A DNA stretch of 64,000 nt from Blastococcus sp. TF02A-26. Its GTDB lineage: Bacteria; Actinomycetota; Actinomycetes; Mycobacteriales; Geodermatophilaceae. Within the stretch, counting starts at the first letter, position 1; each line of letters starts with the position of its first letter. The notes beneath the pieces were generated by a model. The model saw only the letters and a program-made list of their open reading frames with translations, was not told where the DNA came from and did not search any database. The stretch lies in the NCBI RefSeq assembly GCF_003319125.1, contig NZ_QOHG01000017.1, forward strand, positions 1 to 64,000. Reading direction: 5' to 3'. Below, piece after piece: positions 18,928 through 27,379 of this stretch. The position numbers and the translations under genes are program-made.

Positions 18928-21642
18928 GTGCCAGCGGAGGAACCGGCTGCGCCCTCCGGGGCCGACCTCTTCTCCGGCGGCGGTGAGAACGGGCGCCTGA
19001 TGGCGGCGCTCGACTGGTCCCGGACGCCCATCGGCCCGGTGTCCGCGTGGCCGGCCAGCCTCCGCTTCGCCGTCCGCACCGTGCTCGCCTCGCGCTTCCC
19101 GATGATCCTCACCTGGGGCCCCGAGTACACCCAGATCTACAACGACGCCTACGCCCAGCTGATCGGGGCCAAGCACCCGGGCGCCATCGGCGACGACCTG
19201 CGGATCACCCTCGCCGAGGGCTGGTCGGCCCTGCAGGGGCCGGTCGAGCACGCCATCGCCACCCGGGAGCCGAGCTGGATCCCCCAGCTCCTCCTCCCGC
19301 TCGAGCGCGCCGGCTACCGCGAGGAGGCGTACTTCACCGTCTCCCACGCCCCCGCCTTCGGTGACGACGGCGAGGTGGCCGGCATGCACGCCGTCTGCAC
19401 CGAGGTGACCCGACAGGTGCTCGCCGAGCGTCGCCAGGAGCTGCTGCGCCGGGTGGCCAGCTCGGGCGGCCGGCTCGACGACGACGCCGCCGTCGTCCGG
19501 GCCATGTGCGCGGCGATCGACGAGGAGGCCGTCGACGTCCCGCTCGCCGCGGTCTGGCTCGGCCGGTCCGACGGCGAGGGGTTCGACGGCGAGGGGTTCG
19601 ACGGCGAGGGGTTCGACGGCGAGGGATTCGACCTGGTGGCCGCCTGCGGGTGCGAGCAGGACCGGCTGCCCGCGACGGTCCCGTCGGCGGCCGCGCTCGA
19701 GGACCTCCGGGTCGGCGACCTGGGCGCCCGCGGCGGCCCGCTGGGCGACCCCGTCACCGAGCTCGTCGTGCTGCCGCTCACGGCCGGCACCGGGGGCGGG
19801 CACCTCGGGGCGCTCGTCGTCAGGGTCAACCCCAACCGGGCCCTGGACGCGGAGTACCGCTCGTTCCACGAGCTGCTGGCCGGGCAGGTCGCCGGCGCCG
19901 TGGTGAACGCCCGGGCCTACGCCGCCGAGCGCTCGCGCGCGGAGTCCCTGGCCGAGCTGGACCGGGCCAAGACGGCGTTCTTCTCCGACGTCAGCCACGA
20001 GCTCCGCACCCCGGTGACGCTGCTGCTCGGCCCGCTCGCCGACGTCCTGGCCGACAGCGCGGACCGGCTGCCCGCCGACGTCCGGGACCGGCTCGTGCTC
20101 GCCCAGCGCAACGGGCACCGGCTGCGCCGGCTCGTCGACGACCTCCTGGACTTCGCCAGCATCGAGGCCGGGCGCACCGGCGCCGTCCGGGTGGCCACCG
20201 ACGTCGCCGCGCTCACCGCGGAGCTCGCCGGCGTCCTCCGGGCCGCCGCCGAGCGGGCCGGCCTGCAGCTCACGGTCGACAGCCCGCCCCTGGCGCGGAC
20301 CGCGTACGTGGACCCGCGCATGTGGGAGAAGATCGTCCTCAACCTGGTCAGCAACGCGGTCAAGTACACGTTCGTCGGCAGCATCGCCGTCGCGCTGCGC
20401 GGTGCGGACGACGGGCTGGTCCTGCAGGTGTCCGACACCGGCGTCGGCATCCCCGCAGACGAGCTGCCGCACGTGTTCGAGCGCTTCCACCGCGGCTCGG
20501 ACAGCCGCGCGCGCAGCCGGGAGGGCACCGGCCTGGGCCTGGCGCTGGTCGCCGAGCTCGTGGCCCTGCACGGCGGCGAGGTCACCGTCGCCAGCGAGCC
20601 CGGCGTGGGCAGCACGTTCACCGTGCGGGTGCCCTACGGCCGGCCCGACGCCGACGGCACCGGCGCGTCCGAGGCCTCCGACGCCGCGCGGGCCTCCGCC
20701 CTCACCCCGTGGGACGACGACCCCGGCTGGTCCGATGCCCCCGCGGCCGCTCCGGGCGAACCCCGGACCGCGGTGCTCGTCGTCGACGACAACGCCGACA
20801 TGCGGGCCTACCTGACCCGGCTGCTCTCCCCGCACCACGACGTCCGGACGGCGGGGGACGGCGAGGAGGCGTTGCGGGAGATCGCGCGGTCGCACCCCGA
20901 CCTCGTGCTGACCGACGTGATGATGCCCGTCCTCGACGGCTTCGAGCTCCTCCGGGCGCTGCGCGGGGACCCCGCCACCCGGGACCTCCCGGTCGTGATG
21001 CTGACCGCGCGCGCGGGGCAGGAGGCGGCGGTCGAGGGGCTGGATGCGGGCGCCGACGACTACCTGCCCAAGCCCTTCGAGTCCGCCGAGCTGGTCGCGC
21101 GGGTGCGCGCCGTCCTCGACCGCGCGGCCGGCACCCGGTCGGAGCCGGCCGCCGAGGCCCCCGCCCCGCCGGTCGACACGGCGCCGGCGCCCACCGTCGC
21201 GCCGCGGCCTCGGGACCCGATGAGCCTGGCCCCCGCGCCGCGCCCGGAGAGCACGCCTCCCCCGCCGGCCGACCGTTCGGAGCGCTGGCGCTTCCCCTCG
21301 ACCTCGGCGTCCATCCCGGCCCTGCGCCGTCGGCTCCGGGCGCTGTTCGAGAGCGCCGGCCTCGACGAGGACCTCGCCTACGACCTGCTGCTGGCCACCT
21401 GCGAGGCGGCGACCAACGCGATCGAGCACGCCCAGGACCCCACCGAGCCGGTGATCGAGGTGGCCGTCGCCGTGGGGGACGACGACGTCGTGGTCACCGT
21501 GCGCGACTCCGGGCACTGGCGCGAGCGGGTGCCGAGCATGGACCGCGGCCGGGGATCGATGCTGATGAGCGCCTTCGCGGAGGTGACCGCCACCCCGAGC
21601 CCGGAGGGCACGACCGTCGTCATCCGGGCCCGCCGGGCCTGA
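18928..21642 (+). CDS. Hybrid sensor histidine kinase with receiver and RsbW-like ATPase domain
   Basis: This 904-residue cytoplasmic signalling protein has an N-terminal PAS-like region (FPMILTWGPEYTQIYNDAYA), a GAF-like region and a dimerisation/phosphoacceptor domain with SHELRTP (His357). An HATPase domain follows (NLVSNAVKYTF, DTGVGIP, GTGLGLALV), then a receiver domain with phosphoacceptor Asp663 (LTDVMMPVLDG). The C-terminus adds a second, serine-kinase-type ATPase of the anti-sigma-factor family (ATCEAATNAIEHA, then GRGSMLMSAF). The GTG at 18928 follows GGGAGG. It stands alone after a terminator. The final domain suggests an output to an anti-anti-sigma partner, perhaps in the general stress response; that is inference. 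Confidence 0.87.
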   Translation: MPAEEPAAPSGADLFSGGGENGRLMAALDWSRTPIGPVSAWPASLRFAVRTVLASRFPMILTWGPEYTQIYNDAYAQLIGAKHPGAIGDDLRITLAEGWSALQGPVEHAIATREPSWIPQLLLPLERAGYREEAYFTVSHAPAFGDDGEVAGMHAVCTEVTRQVLAERRQELLRRVASSGGRLDDDAAVVRAMCAAIDEEAVDVPLAAVWLGRSDGEGFDGEGFDGEGFDGEGFDLVAACGCEQDRLPATVPSAAALEDLRVGDLGARGGPLGDPVTELVVLPLTAGTGGGHLGALVVRVNPNRALDAEYRSFHELLAGQVAGAVVNARAYAAERSRAESLAELDRAKTAFFSDVSHELRTPVTLLLGPLADVLADSADRLPADVRDRLVLAQRNGHRLRRLVDDLLDFASIEAGRTGAVRVATDVAALTAELAGVLRAAAERAGLQLTVDSPPLARTAYVDPRMWEKIVLNLVSNAVKYTFVGSIAVALRGADDGLVLQVSDTGVGIPADELPHVFERFHRGSDSRARSREGTGLGLALVAELVALHGGEVTVASEPGVGSTFTVRVPYGRPDADGTGASEASDAARASALTPWDDDPGWSDAPAAAPGEPRTAVLVVDDNADMRAYLTRLLSPHHDVRTAGDGEEALREIARSHPDLVLTDVMMPVLDGFELLRALRGDPATRDLPVVMLTARAGQEAAVEGLDAGADDYLPKPFESAELVARVRAVLDRAAGTRSEPAAEAPAPPVDTAPAPTVAPRPRDPMSLAPAPRPESTPPPPADRSERWRFPSTSASIPALRRRLRALFESAGLDEDLAYDLLLATCEAATNAIEHAQDPTEPVIEVAVAVGDDDVVVTVRDSGHWRERVPSMDRGRGSMLMSAFAEVTATPSPEGTTVVIRARRA
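19570..19629 (+). repeat. Four tandem 15-bp coding repeats (DGEGF x4)
   Basis: Four consecutive 15-bp units encode DGEGF four times inside the GAF-like region of the hybrid kinase. The first three are identical and the last has one changed base. Such near-identical in-frame units can gain or lose copies by slippage. Confidence 0.95.
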
Positions 21643-21755
21643 GCCGGCGGAGCGGGTGTCCTGACCGGACCAGCGGCCGTGTATCCTCCACGGGACTGTT
21701 CGTTCGGCTCCCGGCCGAGGCTCCGCGGCTGAGAAACCGCAGGTCAGAGCAGTAC

Positions 21756-21826
21756 GCGGGTGTAGTTCAATGGTAGAACATCAGCTTCCCAAGCTGACAG
21801 TGCGAGTTCGATTCTCGTCACCCGCT
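21756..21826 (+). tRNA. tRNA-Gly (anticodon CCC)
   Basis: The 71-nt sequence folds as a cloverleaf. The acceptor stem is GCGGGTG with CACCCGC, the D arm GTTC/GAAC, the anticodon stem TCAGC/GCTGA with loop TTCCCAA (anticodon CCC, reading GGG), and the T arm GCGAG/CTCGT around TTCGATT. CCA is not encoded. A possible -10 box TATCCT lies at 21682-21687. Confidence 0.97.
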
Positions 21827-21846
21827 CTCCTCGCCCGGCCCTCCGG

Positions 21847-22491
21847 TCAGGCGTTGCCCTCCCGCACGGCGGTCACCGCCCACAGCGGGTCCCCGAACCC
21901 GGGCGGGGTCCGCAGCGCGACCGCCGGCTCGGCGAAGCCGCCCGCTCGCCGCACCAGCTCGGCCACCAGGTCTCCGCGGCGCTCCTCCGGCGTGTACAGC
22001 CACCCGCGCACCGCCTTGGTGGGGAAGCACCGGTTGGAGAACGTCACCGCCAGGACGCCGCCCGGGCGCAGGACACGGGCCACGTCGGCGAGGACCTCGA
22101 TCGGCCGGGTGAGGTAGTCGAGCGAGACGCAGCAGACGACGGCGTCCACGTCGGCGTCGGGCAGCGGCACGCGCGGGTCGGCGTTGAGGTCGTGGACGAT
22201 CCGGTCGGTCGCCGCCCCGTTCGCGGCGAGCTCGGCACCGTTCATGCCGAGGACGACGAGCTCGGCCGGCGGGACGCCGAAGTGCGAGATCCACGACGAC
22301 ATCAGGTCCAGCACCCGCACCGGGCGGGCGGCGTCGCCGTCGATCCCCAGCTCCGCGTACAACGCCCCCACTGCGGCGATCGCTCTCTCGTCGATGTGGG
22401 TGACCAGGCGCTCCGGCCGGTAGAAGACCGCGTCGGGGGTCTCGTCGGCCCGGGAGAAGAAGCCGGCGGGGAAGCCTGCGTAGGGGTCCAC
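21847..22491 (-). CDS. Class I SAM-dependent methyltransferase, unknown substrate
   Basis: This 214-residue cytoplasmic protein has a Rossmann methyltransferase core. The SAM-binding region is VRVLDLMSSWISHF, then ADVDAVVCCVSLDYL, then LRPGGVLAVTFSN followed by RCFPTKAV. The GTG at 22491 is chosen as the natural start before the family N-terminus (DPYAGFPAGFFSRAD); longer readings run into the divergent neighbour. The SAM loop is unusual (DLMSSW in place of DxGxG), as in a bacterial family of unknown substrate. It is transcribed divergently from a HemK-like gene. Confidence 0.8.
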   Translation of the reverse strand: MDPYAGFPAGFFSRADETPDAVFYRPERLVTHIDERAIAAVGALYAELGIDGDAARPVRVLDLMSSWISHFGVPPAELVVLGMNGAELAANGAATDRIVHDLNADPRVPLPDADVDAVVCCVSLDYLTRPIEVLADVARVLRPGGVLAVTFSNRCFPTKAVRGWLYTPEERRGDLVAELVRRAGGFAEPAVALRTPPGFGDPLWAVTAVREGNA

Positions 22492-22540
22492 CGACCGAGT
22501 CTGGCCCGGCTCCCGGCCCCGGGCACGGCAGACTCCCCCG

Positions 22541-23344
22541 GTGCCCCTGCCCTCTCCCGCCGCCGTCGCCGGCACGCTGCGTGCCGCCGGCTGCGTGTTC
22601 GCCGAGGACGAGGCCGCGGTCCTGCTCGACGCCACCGACGACCCCGCGGAGCTCGCCGACCTGATCGCCCGCCGGGTGGCCGGGGAGCCGCTGGAGCAGG
22701 TCGTCGGCTGGGCGCAGTTCGGCGCGGTGCGGGTGCCGGTCGAGCCGGGGGTGTTCGTGCCCCGGCAGCGCAGTCGGCTGCTCGTCGACCTCGCCCTGGC
22801 CGCCGCGCCCTCGCCGCGGGTCGTCGTCGACCTCTGCTGCGGCACCGGCGCCCTGGGTGCCGCCGTCGCCACCGCCGCGGCGGGCCCGCTGGAGCTGCAC
22901 GCCGCCGACCTCGACCCCGTCGCCGTCCGGTGCGCCGCGCGCACCCTCGCGCCGTTCGGCGGGCAGGTCCACCGCGGCGACCTCTACGCGGCCCTGCCCG
23001 CCGGCCTGCGCGGCCGGGTCGACCTGCTGCTGGTCAACGCGCCGTACGTGCCGACCGACGCCATCGCCCTGATGCCGCCGGAGGCCCGGCTGCACGAACC
23101 GCGGACCGCCCTCGACGGCGGTCCCGACGGGTTGCACCTGCACCGCCGGGTCGCCGCCGGCGCTCCCGACTGGCTCGCCCCCGGCGGTGCGCTGGTGCTC
23201 GAGACCAGCGACGAGCAGGCCGAGGGCACGGCCGCGGCGGTCCGCGCGGCGGGCCTGCGCGTGCAGGCGCACTCGGCCGACGAGCTCGGCGCGACCGCCG
23301 TGGTCGGCGTCCGGGGGCGGAGACTGCACAGCGCGACCGAGTGA
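22541..23344 (+). CDS. Putative protein N5-glutamine methyltransferase (HemK/PrmC-like)
   Basis: This 267-residue SAM methyltransferase resembles PrmC, which methylates the GGQ glutamine of release factors. It shows VVDLCCGTGALGAAVA for SAM binding. In place of the canonical catalytic NPPY it has NAPYVPT. That change marks the PrmC-like paralogues often annotated as putative N5-glutamine methyltransferases, so it need not act on release factors. The upstream PRQRSRLLVD segment matches the family. The GTG start at 22541 lies 49 bp from the divergent methyltransferase start. Confidence 0.82.
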   Translation: MPLPSPAAVAGTLRAAGCVFAEDEAAVLLDATDDPAELADLIARRVAGEPLEQVVGWAQFGAVRVPVEPGVFVPRQRSRLLVDLALAAAPSPRVVVDLCCGTGALGAAVATAAAGPLELHAADLDPVAVRCAARTLAPFGGQVHRGDLYAALPAGLRGRVDLLLVNAPYVPTDAIALMPPEARLHEPRTALDGGPDGLHLHRRVAAGAPDWLAPGGALVLETSDEQAEGTAAAVRAAGLRVQAHSADELGATAVVGVRGRRLHSATE

Positions 23345-23388
23345 TGACGTTCCGAAACCGCATCGGCCCGAGGAACGCGCAGGTCAGC

Positions 23389-23403
23389 AGGCCCTAGGTC
23401 CCT
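23389..23403 (+). promoter_or_regulatory. DevR/DosR-like box upstream of the Usp gene
   Basis: The near-palindrome AGGCCCTAGGTCCCT, read on the other strand as AGGGACCTAGGGCCT, resembles the mycobacterial DevR (DosR) box GGGACTTNNGGCCCT. It lies 35 bp before a UspA-like gene that leads into a DevS-like kinase gene. Members of the DosR regulon are often Usp genes. The match is by eye. Confidence 0.5.
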
Positions 23404-23437
23404 GTACGGCGCGTCGCGGCGCCGCCACGATGGGGTC

Positions 23438-23857
23438 ATGTCAGACGTGGAGCCACTCCGCCTGGGCCACCTGCGTCCGCGGCGGCAGCCCCCCGCGCTG
23501 CTCGTGGACGTCGACGGCAGTCCCACTGCCCACCGCTCCCTCGTCTGGGCGCTGCGCGAGGCCGCCCGGCGCGAGGCGACCGTCATCGCGGCCTGCGTGA
23601 CCGACGGTGCCGCCGAGCCGTCGCCGGCCGTGGTGGCCTCCGCGCGCGCCCGCGTCGAGGCGCAGCTCCTGCGGGCCATCGCCGAGACCGGCGTGCACGG
23701 CCGCGCCCGCACCGCGGTCCTCGAGCGCCCGGTGTTCGACGCGCTCTCCGGTGCCGCCCGTGGCGGGGACCTCGTCCTCGTGACGGGCAGCGGCAAGACG
23801 CTCCTGCGCCCCGCCGTGCCGCGCACCCCCGCCCGACGTCTCGCCCGCGGCGCCTGA
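23438..23857 (+). CDS. UspA-like stress protein, single domain
   Basis: This 139-residue protein opens with a Usp-type strand and loop (ALLVDVDGSPTAHRSLVWAL, residues about 20-40) and continues with REAARREATVIAA. It lacks an obvious full C-terminal ATP-binding GxxGxG signature, although DLVLVTGSGKTLL may be its degenerate form. ATP binding is therefore uncertain. It lies 22 bp before a DevS-like sensor kinase on the same strand, and a DevR-like box lies upstream. The likely role is in a hypoxia or dormancy-type stress response; that is inference. Confidence 0.65.
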   Translation: MSDVEPLRLGHLRPRRQPPALLVDVDGSPTAHRSLVWALREAARREATVIAACVTDGAAEPSPAVVASARARVEAQLLRAIAETGVHGRARTAVLERPVFDALSGAARGGDLVLVTGSGKTLLRPAVPRTPARRLARGA

Positions 23858-23879
23858 GCGGCGGCGTCCCCCACCGGCC

Positions 23880-25577
23880 GTGACGTCGTCCTCCGATCGG
23901 GCCGTGCCCCCGCTCGATCGGGAGGGCACCGCCGCGGCGACCCGGCTCGCGGCCGCCCTCCGTGCTGCCGCATCCGTCCGCGGGGCCGCCGACGGCGGGC
24001 GGCTCGACGCCACGCTCTCCGAGGTGGTCCGCACCGCGGTCGAGCACGCGGGCGCCACCTTCGGCGCCCTCGGCGTGCTCTCGGCCGACGGGCGCCGGCT
24101 GGAGCGCTTCGTCGTGGTCGGCATGGACGACGAGGACGCCGCGCGGATCGGCCGGCTGCCGGACGGCCGCGGGATCCTCGGCCTGCTGGTCGACGACCCG
24201 GTACCGCTGCGCCTCGACGACCTCTCCTCGCATCCGGCAGCGGTCGGGCTGCCGCCGGGCCACCCGCCGATGCGGTCGTTCCTCGGGGTGCCCGTGCCCG
24301 CCGGCGAGCGGGTGTTCGGGCACCTCTACCTCACCGAGAAGCGGGGCGGCGGTGGGTTCACCGGCGCGGACGAGGAGGTGGTCGAGGCCCTCGCGGCAGC
24401 CGCCGGCCTCGCGGTGGAGAACGCCCGCCTCGCCGAGGCCGCCGAACGGCGCCAGGGATGGGCGCAGGCGGCGGCGGCCGTGGTGACCTCGCTGCTGTCG
24501 GGAACCGATCCCGACCGGGTGCTGCACGAGGTGGCCGAGCGGGTGACGGAGCTGGCCGACGCCGACCTCTGCGGCGTGCTGGCCCCGCACGAGGGCGACG
24601 AGGACACCTTCACCGTCCTCGCCGCCGCAGGGGAGCGGGGCGCCGACGCCGAGGGCGTGCGGATGCCGATGGCCGGCACGCGACTGCGCGCGGCGCACGC
24701 CGCGGGCGTGCCGGTGCTGCTCGACGACATCACCGCCGTCGCCGAGAGCCGGCCCTACGCGCCGGTGGTGCGCGAGCTGATGGCGGGGGGTTTCGGCCCC
24801 GGGCTCGTCGTGCCGCTGCCGGGGCGACCGGCGCCGGCGACGATCGTGGCGGTCCGGTCGCTGGGCCGCCCGGCGTTCGACGCGGAGACCCTCGAGCTCG
24901 CCTCGGCCTTCACCGCCCAGGTCGGTGTGGCGCTCGAGCTGGCGCGCAGCCAGGCACGGGAGCGCGATCTACGGGTGAGCGCCGACCGTGACCGCATCGC
25001 CCGGGACCTGCACGACCACGTGGTGCAGCGCATCTACGCGACCGGCCTCGCCCTGGACCGGATCAGCCGCTCGCTGGAGAGCGAGGTCCCGGCGGCCGCG
25101 GCCCGCATCGCGGAGCGGGTGGACGAGCTCGACGAGACGATCGCCCGGATCCGGACGGCGATCTTCGAGCTGCACGAGGACTCCGCGGGCTCGTCCGACG
25201 TCGTCCGCGCCCGGCTGGCCGAGGTGGTGCGGTCGGTGACCGAGGGTCACGGCCTGCGGGTGGACCTCCGCGTCCGGGACGGCTCGGAGGACCTGCCGCC
25301 CGCACTGGTGCACGACGTCGTCGCGGTGGTCCGGGAGCTGCTCACCAACGTGGTGCGGCACGCGGGCGCCACCCGGGTGACCGTCGAGGTGCTGGCCGAC
25401 GGCGAGGTCGCGGTGGTCGTCACCGACGACGGATGCGGCATGCCGGCCGTCGCGGCGCGCAGCGGGCTGGCCAACCTGGCCGACCGCGCCGAACGTCGCG
25501 GTGGGCGGATGGTGGTCACGGCCGGCCCACCCGGGACGGCGGTGCGGTGGGCCGTCCCGCACCCCCCGCCCGGCTGA
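23880..25577 (+). CDS. GAF-type sensor histidine kinase, DevS/DosT-like
   Basis: This 565-residue soluble kinase has two tandem GAF domains (about residues 40-190 and 195-360), then a HisKA_3 domain with the phosphoacceptor in ARDLHDHVVQRIYATGLAL (His378) and an HATPase domain (VRELLTNVVRHAGA, DDGCGMP). The segment HPPMRSFLGVPV in the first GAF domain closely matches the haem-binding GAF of mycobacterial DevS and DosT, which sense O2, NO and CO. Haem binding is inferred. The GTG at 23880 begins 22 bp after the Usp gene. Its stop TGA directly abuts the convergent stop of a NarL-type regulator, the probable partner. Confidence 0.88.
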   Translation: MTSSSDRAVPPLDREGTAAATRLAAALRAAASVRGAADGGRLDATLSEVVRTAVEHAGATFGALGVLSADGRRLERFVVVGMDDEDAARIGRLPDGRGILGLLVDDPVPLRLDDLSSHPAAVGLPPGHPPMRSFLGVPVPAGERVFGHLYLTEKRGGGGFTGADEEVVEALAAAAGLAVENARLAEAAERRQGWAQAAAAVVTSLLSGTDPDRVLHEVAERVTELADADLCGVLAPHEGDEDTFTVLAAAGERGADAEGVRMPMAGTRLRAAHAAGVPVLLDDITAVAESRPYAPVVRELMAGGFGPGLVVPLPGRPAPATIVAVRSLGRPAFDAETLELASAFTAQVGVALELARSQARERDLRVSADRDRIARDLHDHVVQRIYATGLALDRISRSLESEVPAAAARIAERVDELDETIARIRTAIFELHEDSAGSSDVVRARLAEVVRSVTEGHGLRVDLRVRDGSEDLPPALVHDVVAVVRELLTNVVRHAGATRVTVEVLADGEVAVVVTDDGCGMPAVAARSGLANLADRAERRGGRMVVTAGPPGTAVRWAVPHPPPG

Positions 25578-26219
25578 TCAACCGCGGTCGCGCAGCTCGG
25601 TGGCCAGGATCGCCGCCTGCGTCCGGCGCTCGAGGCCGAGCTTGGCCAGCAGGTGGCTGGTGTAGTTCTTCACGGTCTTCTCGGCCAGCCCCATGCGCTC
25701 GCCGATCTGCCGGTTGGTCAGCCCCTCCCCGATGAGCCCCAGCACCGTGCGTTCCTGCTCGGTGAGGGTGGCCAGGCGGCGGTCCCGCTCCGGGGCCCGG
25801 GACCGGGGGACGGCACGTTCCGGCGGGGCGACGCCGAAGTGGGTTCCCCCCGCCGCGACGGCCAGGACCGCCGACACGAGCGCGGCTCCGCGGACCTGCT
25901 TGAGGAGGTAGCCCGCGGCACCGGCGGCGACCGCGGCCGCCACCGCCTCCTCGTCGGCGTAACTGGTCAGCACCAGGCAGCGCAGCGCCGGCACCAGCTC
26001 GCGCAGCCGCCGGCACACCTCGGCGCCGTCGCCGTCGGGCAGGCGCATGTCCACGACCGTGACGTCGGGCCGCACCGCGGGCACCCGCGCGAGCGCCTCG
26101 GCCACGGAGCCGGCCTCGCCGACGACGACGATGGCCGGGTCGTCCTCGAGCACCTCGGCGACGCCCCGGCGGACCACCTCGTGGTCGTCGACGAGGAACA
26201 CCCGCACCGTGCCCGGCAC
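25578..26219 (-). CDS. NarL/FixJ-family response regulator, DevR-like
   Basis: This 213-residue regulator has an N-terminal receiver (VFLVDDHEVVRRGVAEVLED, phosphoacceptor Asp57 in VVDMRLPDG) and a C-terminal LuxR-type helix-turn-helix (LTEQERTVLGLIGEGLTNRQ, then IGERMGLAEKTVKNYTSHLL). The GTG at 26219 is chosen because GAGAGG lies 8 bp upstream; a GTG at 26225 is too close to that site. It converges on the DevS-like kinase with no intervening base. The domain layout fits DevR/DosR, and the DevR-like box before the Usp gene may be its target. Confidence 0.88.
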   Translation of the reverse strand: MPGTVRVFLVDDHEVVRRGVAEVLEDDPAIVVVGEAGSVAEALARVPAVRPDVTVVDMRLPDGDGAEVCRRLRELVPALRCLVLTSYADEEAVAAAVAAGAAGYLLKQVRGAALVSAVLAVAAGGTHFGVAPPERAVPRSRAPERDRRLATLTEQERTVLGLIGEGLTNRQIGERMGLAEKTVKNYTSHLLAKLGLERRTQAAILATELRDRG

Positions 26220-26313
26220 AGCCACCGCCTCTCTGTGAGCGGCGTCACAGCCGCCTGTCACGGAGAGTAGTACCAGCAGGTGGGGCGCACATCTCGACGA
26301 CGCGCGCGGCGAC

Positions 26314-27342
26314 CTAGGCGGGGAGCAGCAGCGCGGCGTAGAGCGTGAGGCCGGGACCGAACGCCATCGCCACGACCGGGCCGTCGGCGTCGGCCAGCTC
26401 GTCGAGGACCAGCAGGACGGTCGCCGACGAGCAGTTCCCGTGCTCGGCGAGCACCCTGCGTGACGCCGCCATCTGCTCCTCGGCCAGACCCAGCTCGTCG
26501 CGGACGACGTCGAGGATGCGCGGACCGCCGGGGTGCACCGCCCAGCCGGCGACGTCCTCGACCCGCAGGCCGGCGTCCGACAGCAGCTCGTCGACCACGC
26601 CGCCCACGTGCCGGGAGAGGACGTCGGGCACCCGCGGCGACAGCCCCATGCGGAAGCCGAGGTCGGTCACGTCCCAGGTCATGTGGTCGGCGGTGGAGCT
26701 GTCGGTCCGGGCCACGACCCCGGCCAGCCGCCGCCCGCGGCCGGCGCCGGGCTCGACCACCACGGCCGCGGCGGCGTCGGAGAACAGCGCGTGCGCCACG
26801 ACCTGCTCGAGGTCCCGCTGCGCCGGCTGCACGTGCAGGCTGGTGAGCTCGCAGCACAGCATCACGGCCGGCTTCGCCCGCGCGGTCACGTAGTCGCCGA
26901 TCGCGGCCAGTCCGGGGATGGCGGCGTAGCAGCCCATGTGCCCGACGAGCAGCCGCTGCAGCCCGTCGGGCATGCCCAGGTCGCTGGCCAGCCGGATGTC
27001 CAGGCCGGGGGTGGCGTACCCGGTGCAGGTGACGACGGCGAACAGGCCGACGTCCCCCGGGGACAGGCCCGCGCTGTCCAGCGCGCCGGCCACCGCCTGC
27101 TTGCCCAGCGGCAGCGCCTCCTGGACGTAGCGCGCCATCCGCGCACCGGTGCCCCAGCCGCTGAGGTCCTCGTCGATCGGGTTGGCCACGGCGTGCCGGC
27201 TGCGCACGCCGGCACCGGCGAAGATCCGCTTCGCCGCCCGCACCCCCTCGTAGTGGCGGGCGAAGAAGCCCTCCCACGCGGCGTCCTGGTCCAGGGTGGC
27301 CGGCAGCGCCTGGCCCGACCCCGTGACGACCGCGCTCACCAC
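26314..27342 (-). CDS. Type III polyketide synthase (chalcone/stilbene synthase family)
   Basis: This 342-residue ketosynthase extends an acyl-CoA starter with malonyl-CoA and cyclises the product to a pyrone, resorcinol or similar ring. The catalytic triad is visible: nucleophile Cys138 in GHMGCYAAIPGL, His270 in WAVHPGGPR and Asn303 in HGNCSSATV. It is the last gene of a run DUF3140, methyltransferase, synthase on the minus strand, 37 bp after the methyltransferase. The likely product is a methylated alkylpyrone or alkylresorcinol-like lipid, as in other actinobacterial pairs of this type; that is inference. Translation starts at GTG 27342. Confidence 0.88.
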   Translation of the reverse strand: MVSAVVTGSGQALPATLDQDAAWEGFFARHYEGVRAAKRIFAGAGVRSRHAVANPIDEDLSGWGTGARMARYVQEALPLGKQAVAGALDSAGLSPGDVGLFAVVTCTGYATPGLDIRLASDLGMPDGLQRLLVGHMGCYAAIPGLAAIGDYVTARAKPAVMLCCELTSLHVQPAQRDLEQVVAHALFSDAAAAVVVEPGAGRGRRLAGVVARTDSSTADHMTWDVTDLGFRMGLSPRVPDVLSRHVGGVVDELLSDAGLRVEDVAGWAVHPGGPRILDVVRDELGLAEEQMAASRRVLAEHGNCSSATVLLVLDELADADGPVVAMAFGPGLTLYAALLLPA

Positions 27343-27379
27343 CGCGGTCCCCGGACGTCCGCGCTGTTCAGCCAGGCGC

